From the NCBI GenBank assembly GCA_009379815.1, contig WHSY01000052.1, positions 1 through 32,397 on the forward strand: a stretch of 32,397 bases of DNA. The letters run 5' to 3'. Source of the DNA: Pseudonocardiaceae bacterium (GTDB taxonomy: Bacteria > Actinomycetota > Actinomycetes > Mycobacteriales > Pseudonocardiaceae). Position numbers and translations under genes: made by a program. A model generated the notes under the pieces. It was given only the letters and a program-made list of their open reading frames with translations, did not search any database and was not told the origin of the DNA. Positions within the stretch are counted from its first letter, which is position 1. Each line of letters begins with the position of its first letter. Below are positions 25,247 to 32,040 of the stretch, piece by piece.

Positions 25247-27396
25247 AGTGTGGCGTCACCTGCCCGGCTGGCGCGCTCGGCGGCCACGCGGATATCCCGA
25301 ATGAGGTAGCCACGCACCCGGCGTGTGTCTCCGTCCTCGGTCGATACCCGGTGCCGCGCCGGTGAGCAGCCAAGCTCGCCCATCTGCCGCGCGAACTGGG
25401 TCGCTTCCATGTTCAACGCGTCGATCAGTTCGGCAGTGGGGACGAACTCCCGGTCGTCCTCGCCCACCTCGGCGAGGTAGGCCACCACGGAGGCCAAAGG
25501 TTCCGCCAGCTCGTTGGGCTCCGTGTCTGCGCCTGCGTGGCCTGCACCGATCACCCCTACCACGTCGACATGGCCGAGCACGGCTGCTGGTTCGGCACCG
25601 GTGGCGTGCCCACTCAGCGTTCCGGCGGCTTCTCGCAGGCTTCGCCCCCGTTCGCAGACCGCCCGCCAGTCATCGTTGGGCATGTAATAGGTGCGCACGG
25701 TCATGGCGAGCACGTCGGCACCCGTGTCGATCTCGCCGTCCGCGCGCAGGATGCCCACACCCTTGTGTGCGGCGAGCAAGCGGCTGGAGTCGAAGCCACG
25801 GGTGTTCATCTGCTCACCGAGGATGATGTTGGAATCGCGCCAGTCCATGACCCGCAGCGCGAACCGCGACCCCAGAACCGCGCGCAGCGCGGACGGGATG
25901 GTCTTGGAGTCCGGCCGTTGGGTCGCGAGCACCAACACCACTCCGGCCGCCGGTGCTTTCTTGGCCAGCCAGGTGAGCAGCTCGCCGACGTACTCGCCGA
26001 CCGGAACCTTCTTGCCCTGCACCGTGACCGGGGTGCGATCCTCCAAGGGGACTTGTACCTCATCGATGAAGATCGCCGTCACCGGCATGTTCAGCGTCCG
26101 GTCCCGCGACATATCCGGGGTGAGCTTGGACTCCGGGCAGGTCGCATCGTCTAGGGTGCGCATTCGCCGGTAGCGGTTCTGTACCTCGCCCACGAGTTCG
26201 ATGAGCCAGTCCCGCAGGGTGAGCACGTGGTCGGTGTCGTCGCCGGACATGAACCGGTGTGCCACTTGCGCGGCGGCGTCCCAGTCCTTGCCCGCCTTGA
26301 AATCCGCCACGTACAGTCGGGTATGCGGATCGAGGATCAGCCCAGCTGCAGCAAGCCGGGTGGCAAAGGTCTTGCCCTGCCGTGGGATCGCACCGACCAG
26401 TACCGAGGTCCACACCAGCGGGAGGTCGATCCGCCGGTTGCGGGCATCGCGGCCGAACGGGACCGGTTGCCACGCATCCCACCCGACCGCGTCGAGTAGC
26501 GGCGTGCGCATTGGCGGTGCGGCGTACGGGTCGTAATCGGCGACCCACAGGGAGACGCGTCCGGCGTGCCCGCCGCGTCCGCGCACCCGTTCGACCAGCA
26601 ACTGGATTTCATCGACAGCTAGCGCGGAGGCGAGGGCCTCGCGGTTCTTGATCACGTCGGCGGCCTTACGGGTGGCCGGGAGGTCGATGGTGATCGCCCA
26701 CCCCTCGCCCATCCGGCTGGCACGTTCGACCAGACGTAGGCTCTCGTCCTTGCCGATCAGCTTGGCGTCCCGGAACGCGTCGATGAGGATCTGCGGGTCC
26801 ATCGTCCACGTGAGACTGCGCGGCCCGGCGAGCACGGCCTTACGTCCCGGCTTGCCGTCCGTGCGGCGGCCAGCTACGGCGAGTGCGATCGCCGCGATGC
26901 CCCCGGCCAGCCAGAGCGCGGGCGAGCCATACACGAGATTCGCGACCGCGACGCCGATACCGCCAGCGGCGGCCATGACGCCGGTGACTTTCCACCGAAA
27001 CAGCGTCAGGGCGCGGATCTCGATGTACTTGTCGGCCAACTTCTCCGACAGCTCGGCGGCTTCGCGGTAGTCGTGCACTCGCACCCACCGGCGCCACGTC
27101 CGTGCTGCGACCACTGCGCCACGGGCGACTGCGCTGGTGAGCCAGTATGGCGACAGCAGAACGCGCTTCCATACGTCCGTGACCGCGTGGCGGAATGCCT
27201 CGCGGGTCTTCAGCGCACGCGGGACACGCGGCGACCGCTGCCACCATGCGGCCAGCAACCGCCAAACCGACTTCGTGCCGGGTCTGGTGTTCGGCTGCTG
27301 GTCATCGTCGACCAGTTCGCCGTCGAAGATGACGGGCACCACGTCACGACCCTCGCCGGTACCGGGCGCGTTGCGGGAGTGGTCCGCGCCGTTCAT
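25243..27396 (-). CDS. FtsK/SpoIIIE-type DNA translocase, TraB-like conjugation protein
   Basis: 717-residue ATPase. An N-terminal cytoplasmic part is followed by two membrane spans at about residues 137-177 (VTGVMAAAGGIGVAVANLVY, then PALWLAGGIAAIALAVAG). The motor domain has Walker A GAIPRQGKT (335-343) and Walker B AIFIDEVQ (441-448), with VLATQRPDSKTIPSALR after it as in FtsK proteins. A winged-helix-like C-terminus (about 650-700, ELIDALNMEATQFARQMGEL) could recognise repeated DNA sites. AICE TraB proteins pump double-stranded plasmid DNA between mycelial cells as hexamers. ATG 27396 overlaps the upstream stop (ATGA). The frame stays open well upstream, but that part overlaps two other real genes and is excluded. 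Confidence 0.9.
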   Translation of the reverse strand: MNGADHSRNAPGTGEGRDVVPVIFDGELVDDDQQPNTRPGTKSVWRLLAAWWQRSPRVPRALKTREAFRHAVTDVWKRVLLSPYWLTSAVARGAVVAARTWRRWVRVHDYREAAELSEKLADKYIEIRALTLFRWKVTGVMAAAGGIGVAVANLVYGSPALWLAGGIAAIALAVAGRRTDGKPGRKAVLAGPRSLTWTMDPQILIDAFRDAKLIGKDESLRLVERASRMGEGWAITIDLPATRKAADVIKNREALASALAVDEIQLLVERVRGRGGHAGRVSLWVADYDPYAAPPMRTPLLDAVGWDAWQPVPFGRDARNRRIDLPLVWTSVLVGAIPRQGKTFATRLAAAGLILDPHTRLYVADFKAGKDWDAAAQVAHRFMSGDDTDHVLTLRDWLIELVGEVQNRYRRMRTLDDATCPESKLTPDMSRDRTLNMPVTAIFIDEVQVPLEDRTPVTVQGKKVPVGEYVGELLTWLAKKAPAAGVVLVLATQRPDSKTIPSALRAVLGSRFALRVMDWRDSNIILGEQMNTRGFDSSRLLAAHKGVGILRADGEIDTGADVLAMTVRTYYMPNDDWRAVCERGRSLREAAGTLSGHATGAEPAAVLGHVDVVGVIGAGHAGADTEPNELAEPLASVVAYLAEVGEDDREFVPTAELIDALNMEATQFARQMGELGCSPARHRVSTEDGDTRRVRGYLIRDIRVAAERASRAGDATL

Positions 27397-27725
27397 CGGC
27401 GACCACCCCGCCGTACCGGGCGGTCCTCCACCGTGGTCACCGTCAAGGCGCGAACCAGGACGTAGGCGGCCAGCAGATTCGGCAGCCCGAGCACGACGGC
27501 GGTCAGCACCAGGTCGCCGGAGTGGGTGAGCACCACCCACTGGACTGCACCGAGAAGCGCTGCGGTCAGCAGTACCCGCCCGGTCAGCGTGGCAAGCCGG
27601 GCGCTGTTGCGGCCAGCAACGGCGATCCGCCGCGCGCGGCGCACGCTGGCCCGCCACGCGACGATCAGCACAAGCAGCGCACCGAATCCGGCGAGCAACT
27701 CGACCGGAGAAACGGTGACGATCAT
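27393..27725 (-). CDS. Small membrane protein of the transfer operon
   Basis: 110-residue protein with about three membrane segments: near residues 6-25 (VELLAGFGALLVLIVAWRAS), near 50-66 (RVLLTAALLGAVQWVVL) and near 72-95 (LVLTAVVLGLPNLLAAYVLV). A basic loop lies between the first two, and the C-terminal tail is basic (RPVRRGGRR). It is coupled by ATGA overlaps to whiB upstream and traB downstream. AICEs often encode small spread-type membrane proteins next to the FtsK-like pump. The position suggests a partner at the membrane pore, but I recognise no named family. Confidence 0.8.
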   Translation of the reverse strand: MIVTVSPVELLAGFGALLVLIVAWRASVRRARRIAVAGRNSARLATLTGRVLLTAALLGAVQWVVLTHSGDLVLTAVVLGLPNLLAAYVLVRALTVTTVEDRPVRRGGRR

Positions 27726-28072
27726 CGCTGATCACCACCCCGGTACCGCCGGGTACGGCGCGCACGCCAGTACGGGTACAACGCTCGCCGGTCCTTATCC
27801 GGCAGCGCGCCGAACACCCCGGCCGTGTGTGCACCCGTCCAGCGCAGTTCCAGTTCGAGGCACTCCTCCTGGACTGGGCAGCCGGAGCACAAGCGGGCTG
27901 CTAGCTCCCGGTCGGCCGCGTCTTCGCCGGTCAACTCCGGCGGGTCCTCAGCGGTTAGCGCGTCGATGCATGCCGCGTCGCGGATCACGATGTGGGCAAG
28001 AGAGTCGGTCGGTACGTCGGCCAGCCGGTCGAGGCGGTCGGCGGTATAGCGGAAACGATCGGCGTGGTTCAT
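27722..28072 (-). CDS. WhiB-family Fe-S transcriptional regulator encoded on the element
   Basis: 116-residue WhiB-like protein. The four cluster cysteines are Cys35, Cys62, Cys65 and Cys71, in the arrangement C-x26-C-x2-C-x5-C. The turn motif is GVFGAL (classical WhiB has GVWGG) and is followed by a basic C-terminus (YWRARRTRRYRGGDQR) for DNA contact. WhiB proteins hold a [4Fe-4S] cluster, sense redox or nitric oxide, and usually act by binding the main sigma factor. Encoded between the excisionase-like gene and the transfer genes with ATGA overlaps, it probably helps control excision or transfer. Confidence 0.88.
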   Translation of the reverse strand: MNHADRFRYTADRLDRLADVPTDSLAHIVIRDAACIDALTAEDPPELTGEDAADRELAARLCSGCPVQEECLELELRWTGAHTAGVFGALPDKDRRALYPYWRARRTRRYRGGDQR

Positions 28073-28263
28073 CCGGGCCGACCCCCGAGCAGCCGGGCGA
28101 GCTCGTCCGCCGGGATCATCAGCCGGGAACGGCGACGGACAGCGCGCAGCGAACCCACGCGGATGGCTCGGTTGATGTGTGCGGGTCCGACGCCGAGCAC
28201 CCAGGCGGCCTGGCGAATGGTGTAGTAGGCCGGCTGACCGGCGCGAGGCATAGAGGTACCCAT
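28069..28263 (-). CDS. Excisionase-like HTH protein (MerR/HTH_17 type)
   Basis: 64-residue protein with a winged helix-turn-helix: YYTIRQAAWVLGVGPAHINR, then AIRVGSLRAVRRRSRLMIPADELARLL. This is the standard layout of Xis-like proteins and of HTH_17 DNA-binding proteins on mobile elements. ATG 28263 has AAGGA eight bases upstream; an internal ATG (MPRAG) is a weaker choice. It is first in the operon and its stop overlaps the WhiB start. It may be the recombination directionality factor for the integrase, though serine-integrase RDFs are diverse and this is inferred from size and position. It lies about 3 kb from the integrase gene, unlike the adjacent xis-int order of pSAM2. Confidence 0.75.
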   Translation of the reverse strand: MGTSMPRAGQPAYYTIRQAAWVLGVGPAHINRAIRVGSLRAVRRRSRLMIPADELARLLGGRPG

Positions 28264-28614
28264 GAGAGAAGTCCTTGAAGTGAGAAGAGAGCTGGATTCA
28301 GGCGTGATCGGCGCGTGGCCCCGACCACTCGGCGCGGCGCCGTGCGCAGCGGTTAGGGTCGAAGCTGGTGACGGTCGCAACGGTGGCGGAGCGCGGAGGA
28401 ACAACGTGGTGAGCGACGGGCAAGCGCGGCTCACTGGCGGCGACGCGCGTTGGTGGGCGCCGGTGATTAGCGCGATTTTCTGGCGGGTGGGTCGAATGCT
28501 GTTCATGCCAAGGATTCAACCGAGGATTTCCGGCGGTTCCGATGTGTCTCTAGTGCGGAACCAGTGCATATCCAGTGCGGGTTTGCAGTTCATCGCACTA
28601 GATGGGTGGACTTG
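28264..28614. promoter_or_regulatory. Divergent control region between the transfer operon and the HTH-NUDIX gene
   Basis: These 351 bases separate the two divergent units and must hold both promoters. A plus-strand frame from GTG 28407 (with GGAGG upstream) runs through it to the next start codon, but its product resembles nothing and it runs through the phased repeats, so I do not call it a gene. The clearest signal is the phased repeat array at 28551-28605, listed separately. I could not identify convincing -35/-10 pairs. Confidence 0.5.
28549..28605. repeat. Five-unit, 11-bp phased repeat array just upstream of the HTH-NUDIX gene
   Basis: AGTGC occurs at 28552, 28563 and 28574, then its near-complement GCAGT at 28585 and its exact complement GCACT at 28596. 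Every step is exactly 11 bases. The outer units form a 9-base perfect inverted repeat (28549-28557 with 28594-28602). Units on one face of the helix with inverted ends look like a cooperative operator, ending within 10 bases of the start codon at 28615. Confidence 0.65.
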
Positions 28615-30213
28615 ATGCCCTCATCGAATCCGTGGACTGGACACACCGCAGTCCTGTTACAACGCGCCATGCGGTTGAGTAATGCACGGTTCGCCGCGCA
28701 CCTGAAAATCGGGCTGCGCACGGTAGCCGACTGGCACAAAAAACCAGCACTCACGCAGAACTCGGGTTTTCAGCAAGCCCTCGACAATGCGTTACAGCAG
28801 GCGTCACCCGCCGTCCGGGAACGGTTCGCCGAGTTGCTCACCGAAGCCGCCGGTCACCAAGACACCGACCACGGCGACGCCGAAGCGTCAAGCTCCGACG
28901 CCCTGGCGGCCGACGCCGAGCGTCGGCTGACCGACGATCCCCACATCGCAGCCGCGCTGGACTGGCTTGACCAGCACGCCGGATGGACACCGGGCACCGG
29001 TCGAACACAGGTCATCGCCAGGCTCGCGCGCGTGAACAGACGTGAACTGGAGGCACGAGGACACGGACGGGCACGCGTCAGCCAACCCGGCCTAACATGG
29101 GCGCTGACCAGCTACTACGGCGAATCCCCACACGGCTACCGTCGGTACGGCGCTCGCTACGGGCCAGATCTTGACGCAGCCACCACGGTGCTCACCCGTC
29201 CCGAATGGCTAGACCTCGACTGTCCCTTGCTCACCGACGCCGATCGGCTCACCGTCGCTGGTACGTCACCGGCCGACGCGTCACTAGACGAGCACACTGC
29301 CGAGCACGCCGTGACCCGACTCGCTGAAGCTCTTGCGCTCAACGTGCGGTTGGTAGACATGCCGCTCTATCGCTTGCAGCGCGAGAACATCCGTCACCGT
29401 GAGCTAGCCGGGCAGCTCGGAGTGGACCGGTTCGCGCACTACGCGCTGACCATGGACCTGCTCGAAGCCGAGCTAATCGACACCCTTGCCGCCGATCGCC
29501 CGGCGCTACCGGGCTCGCTACCACTGCGCGACCAGTATCTGCCCGACTTCTCGACTGTGCTGGACGTAGCGGACCGATTGTGTGCAGGTGGCGCGCTCGC
29601 ACTGTGTGCCATCGCCCGGCCCGCCCGCGCTTACCGTGGCCCGGCCGACTACGTGCTCCTTATCCAAGAACGCTCCGGGCACGTCCTCAACGCAGCGCGT
29701 ACGCTATCGGTGATCCCCAAGGGATTTCACCAACCGATCACCGACTACCGCACCGACGCCCAGATCGGCGCCACCCTGCTACGCGAAACCGAAGAGGAAC
29801 TACTCGGCCGCAACGATCTCGACAACACACAGGGTGTCGAGCGCAGGGCGGACCCGATGCACCCCGCGCACTCGTCAGACCCGATGCGCTGGCTCACCGA
29901 AACCGGCGCGTTGCACATGGAATGCACGGGTTTCGGGCTGAACCTGGTCAGCGGAAACTACGAGTTCGCCTGCCTGATCGTCATCGACGATGAGCAGTTC
30001 TGGCAGCACTACGGCGGCGTCATCGAAACCAACTGGGAAGCCTCCGGCCTACGGCAGTACTCCAGCCTCGACCGAGTGCTACTGACCGACCTTGCCGCCG
30101 ACAAGGCGTGGAGCAACGAAGGACTATTCGCCTTCCTCCAAGGACTCCGGCGGCTCGCCCGAATCGGCGGCAACCGCGTTGACCTACCAGAGATCGAGTG
30201 GGAACTATGGTGA
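28615..30213 (+). CDS. HTH-NUDIX fusion protein, Pif-like regulator of the element
   Basis: 532-residue protein. The N-terminal 45 residues look like a helix-turn-helix (RLSNARFAAHLKIGLRTVAD), followed by a long middle region of unknown fold (about 60-330). Near the C-terminus is a NUDIX-like core: PKGFHQPITDY (from 368), then LLRETEEELLGR (388-399). The catalytic half REtEEEL is kept, but the first Gly and Glu of the standard NUDIX box are not at the usual distance, so hydrolase activity is uncertain. ATG 28615 has GGTGGA upstream. In pSAM2 the Pif immunity protein carries a NUDIX motif, which suggests a role in transfer immunity or control. It probably represses through the phased repeats just upstream. 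It overlaps the cupin-like gene. Confidence 0.72.
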   Translation: MPSSNPWTGHTAVLLQRAMRLSNARFAAHLKIGLRTVADWHKKPALTQNSGFQQALDNALQQASPAVRERFAELLTEAAGHQDTDHGDAEASSSDALAADAERRLTDDPHIAAALDWLDQHAGWTPGTGRTQVIARLARVNRRELEARGHGRARVSQPGLTWALTSYYGESPHGYRRYGARYGPDLDAATTVLTRPEWLDLDCPLLTDADRLTVAGTSPADASLDEHTAEHAVTRLAEALALNVRLVDMPLYRLQRENIRHRELAGQLGVDRFAHYALTMDLLEAELIDTLAADRPALPGSLPLRDQYLPDFSTVLDVADRLCAGGALALCAIARPARAYRGPADYVLLIQERSGHVLNAARTLSVIPKGFHQPITDYRTDAQIGATLLRETEEELLGRNDLDNTQGVERRADPMHPAHSSDPMRWLTETGALHMECTGFGLNLVSGNYEFACLIVIDDEQFWQHYGGVIETNWEASGLRQYSSLDRVLLTDLAADKAWSNEGLFAFLQGLRRLARIGGNRVDLPEIEWELW

Positions 30214-30563
30214 CCGGCCCGAACTGGCACAGCGGCAACGCTTCCGAAGACAGCCAAGACACGCGCGGATGGCTGCTCGGCCACTTCATAAACACCACCG
30301 AAGGCGTCCGCCACTCTCCCCACGTCGAGGTCAAGTGGTATCACCACCCCGCTGGCGACAAGCGCGTCGACTGGACCACCGACGACCAACGCACGACACT
30401 CCTACTCCTGATCGACGGCCATTTCCGGCTCGCCATGACGACAGGTAGCGTCATGCTTGTAAAGCAAGGCGACTATGTGCTCTGGGGGCCGGGTATTGAC
30501 CACTCCTGGGAAGCGCTCGCCGACTCCATCGTCCTCACCATCCGCTGGCCGTCCGCGCCCTGA
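30207..30563 (+). CDS. Small cupin-like protein
   Basis: 118 residues from ATG 30207, or 117 from GTG 30210; both overlap the stop of the preceding gene, so the two are translationally coupled. The pattern is that of a single cupin barrel: HSPHVEVKWYHHPAG with metal-type histidines, then TTLLLLIDGHFRLAM, and then VKQGDYVLWGPGIDHSWEAL. The final His-x-Trp and the GDY turn fit cupin motif 2. Ligand and reaction are unknown. Pairing with a NUDIX protein suggests it works on, or senses, the same small molecule, possibly a nucleotide derivative. That is inference. Confidence 0.7.
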   Translation: MVTGPNWHSGNASEDSQDTRGWLLGHFINTTEGVRHSPHVEVKWYHHPAGDKRVDWTTDDQRTTLLLLIDGHFRLAMTTGSVMLVKQGDYVLWGPGIDHSWEALADSIVLTIRWPSAP

Positions 30564-30610
30564 CATATGCGCACTCACGAGACCTTGCCGTGCATGGGGA
30601 AACGTTGACA

Positions 30611-30637
30611 GAGTCGACCGAACATTACGGTCGACTC
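30611..30637 (+). terminator. 10-bp perfect inverted repeat after the cupin-like gene
   Basis: GAGTCGACCG (30611-30620) and its exact complement (30628-30637) enclose the 7-base loop AACATTA. It lies 48 bases after the stop codon and is likely a terminator for the HTH-NUDIX/cupin unit, although no T-run follows. A protein-binding palindrome is the alternative. Confidence 0.55.
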
Positions 30638-30684
30638 AACGCCCGGAAAAATCCGATGTATGCTAGCCACACCTAGAGGCTTAT

Positions 30685-30830
30685 TCAGCTGGCCGCGTAG
30701 AAGTGTAGGGCGACTACGGTGGCAATGCTTGTGGTGAATGTTCGAGCGCACGCGGTAGTCGGTGTGCAGGATTCGCCAGGTCTTGAGATTGACGATCGTC
30801 TGCTCGATGACGTAACGGATCTTTGTTGAT
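30685..30830 (-). pseudogene. C-terminal remnant of an IS5-family transposase
   Basis: On the minus strand the sequence reads KIRYVIEQTIVNLKTWRILH and then TDYR, the conserved end of IS5-group transposases. After one frame change near 30745-30760 it reads FTTSIATVVALHFYAAS and a stop (30685-30687). Only about the last 45 residues remain. The 5' side is replaced at about 30830 by the end of an IS21-type element, which probably inserted into it or deleted it. The bases around 30673-30690 may be the old IS5 terminal repeat. Confidence 0.75.
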
Positions 30831-30835
30831 CTGGG

Positions 30836-30882
30836 TGTGAACGATCAGGTAATTCCCCAGGGCTGGGATCAAGTTATTCCCC
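30836..30882. repeat. IS21-family terminal repeats (right end)
   Basis: The direct repeats GATCAGGTAATTCCCC (30843-30858) and GATCAAGTTATTCCCC (30867-30882) are spaced by 24 bases, right beside the istB stop. IS21 elements carry multiple repeated transposase-binding sites at each end. The outer tip is probably near TGTGAACGATC at 30836. Confidence 0.7.
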
Positions 30883-30905
30883 CGGGTCTGGCCCGTGTGG
30901 TGATG

Positions 30906-31660
30906 CTACTGGCTGGTCGTGGTTTCCCGGGAGACGACGCGCCCGGGTCGTTTCTGCGGGCGGTAGCTGGTCCCGTCCATGAGGATCTGGTGGCTGTTGT
31001 TGATCAGCCGGTCGAGCAGGGACTCGGCGACGACGGGGTTGGGGAACAGCGGGTACCAGTCGACCGGGGAGCGGTTGCTGGTCAGGATCAGCGAGTGGCC
31101 GGCGCGTTCGGTGATCAGTTCGTAGAGGTCGTCGGCCTGGGCTGCGGTGAGCTCGCGCATGGCGAAGTCGTCGAGGATGAGCACGGCGGGCCGGGCCAGC
31201 TCGCGCAGCCGGCCGGTCCAGGTGCCGTCGGCGTGCCCGCCGGCGAGCTCGGCCAGCGCGCGGCTGGTCTTGGTGAAGCGGACGTCGGCGCCGGCGCGCA
31301 CTGCGAGGTGCCCCAGCGCGTGGGCGATGTGGGTCTTGCCGACCCCGACCGGGCCGTAGAGGATCACCGACTGGCCGGCGGCCACCCAGCGCAGCGCGGC
31401 CAGGTCGCGGATGGCGGCGGCGGGCAGCTTGGAGTTGGCGGCGAAGTCGAAGCCCTCGAGGGTCAGGGTCTGCTCGAACCGGGCCCGGCGGGTGCGGCGG
31501 TCGATCGCGGCGGCGTCGCGGCGGGCGATCTCGTCGTGGCACAAGACCTGCAGGAACTCCAGGTGCCCGAGCTCGCCGGCGCGGGCCTGGCCCAGCCGGG
31601 CGTCGAGGTCTCGAGCATCCCGGGGAGCTTCAATGAGACCACGCTGACCGTCGTCGGCAT
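30906..31660 (-). pseudogene. istB: IstB-type ATPase of an IS21-family element, with a frameshift and without istA
   Basis: About 250 residues if repaired. The AAA+ motor shows Walker A GPVGVGKT and Walker B VLILDDFAM. The N-terminal helper part reads AGELGHLEFLQVLCHDEIARR. The expected N-terminus LKLPGMLET lies in another frame. One missing C in GAGACCTCGAC (31602-31612 on the plus strand) would restore LETLDARL. IstB is the ATP-dependent helper of the IstA transposase. IstA should be encoded just upstream (higher coordinates), but that space holds only about 140 bases and then an unrelated ssb-like start. The element is therefore an incomplete copy that cannot move by itself. Confidence 0.85.
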
Positions 31661-31802
31661 TGTTGACCGCACTACTCGGGTGAGCGCCCCCGTTGCTGCC
31701 CTGGGAGCGCAGGCAGGCCGCGAGGCGGCGCCGTGTTCGGGCCGTGGTGAGGCCGCACGGCGTCATACATCAACCCCTGATCTTCAAACTTGAGGAGCTT
31801 CC

Positions 31803-31946
31803 ATGCAGACCACGACTGTCATCAGTGGCCACTTGACCGACTCGCCTGAGTTGCGGTTCACCGATTGCCCGTGGGTTCGTGAATTCCGAAGGGGTGTCGG
31901 GCGGGAACCGAAGGGCTCGTGCCCGGTGAGCAGCCTAGATGAGTGA
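31803..31946 (+). pseudogene. 5' fragment of a single-stranded-DNA-binding-protein-like gene
   Basis: ATG 31803 follows GAGGAG at good spacing. The first 20 residues, MQTTTVISGHLTDSPELRFT, match the first strands of plasmid and phage-type SSB proteins (typically TTVTVVGNLT followed by PELRFT). After that the reading (DCPWVREFRRGVG onward) no longer resembles an OB fold and stops at 31946 after 47 codons. The break at about 31862 is probably where another insertion joined. SSB genes are common cargo of integrative elements, so this may be a displaced part of the AICE. The call rests on a short match. Confidence 0.5.
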
Positions 31947-31991
31947 TTCCGTGAAGATCGCGTGAAGGCGCGTCGCTACCGGGCAGGTGGG

Positions 31992-32040
31992 AGGAGGGTG
32001 TTCAAGATCAATGTGTGAGCAAAGAACTAAACACCCTCCT
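31992..32040 (+). promoter_or_regulatory. 11-bp inverted repeat flanking the IS982 transposase start codon
   Basis: AGGAGGGTGTT (31992-32002) and its exact complement AACACCCTCCT (32030-32040) form a stem whose 27-base loop carries the GTG start at 32015. The left arm contains the only Shine-Dalgarno-like GGAGG, which would be paired in the mRNA. This could damp translation from read-through transcripts. Confidence 0.5.

Larger units (their letters stand above)
23542..30640. mobile_element. AICE-type integrative element inserted in a 13E12 gene (right limit not determined)
   Basis: The element starts at the break in the 13E12 gene. It carries a large serine integrase, an FtsK/TraB-type DNA translocase, a small membrane protein, a WhiB protein, an excisionase-like HTH protein, an HTH-NUDIX protein and a cupin-like protein. 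This gene set is that of actinomycete integrative and conjugative elements (pSAM2-like), which move double-stranded DNA with a single FtsK-like pump. No RepSA/RepPP/prim-pol initiator is visible. The true right end may lie past the insertion-sequence debris, since an ssb-like fragment at 31803 could also belong to it. Confidence 0.75.

Noticed and set aside
27397-27834. N-terminal extension of the TraB-like protein
   Set aside because: It would overlap the membrane-protein gene and part of whiB; ATG 27396 in an ATGA overlap fits the operon pattern.
28407-28615. Small plus-strand gene with GGAGG at 28396, ending in TGATG at the HTH-NUDIX start
   Set aside because: The ribosome site and overlap are tempting, but the product resembles no family and the frame runs straight through the phased repeat array, which better explains the region.
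31661-31800. Possible istA 3' end upstream of istB
   Set aside because: The short minus-strand reading there has no integrase-type motif, and an ssb-like gene start follows immediately on the other strand.
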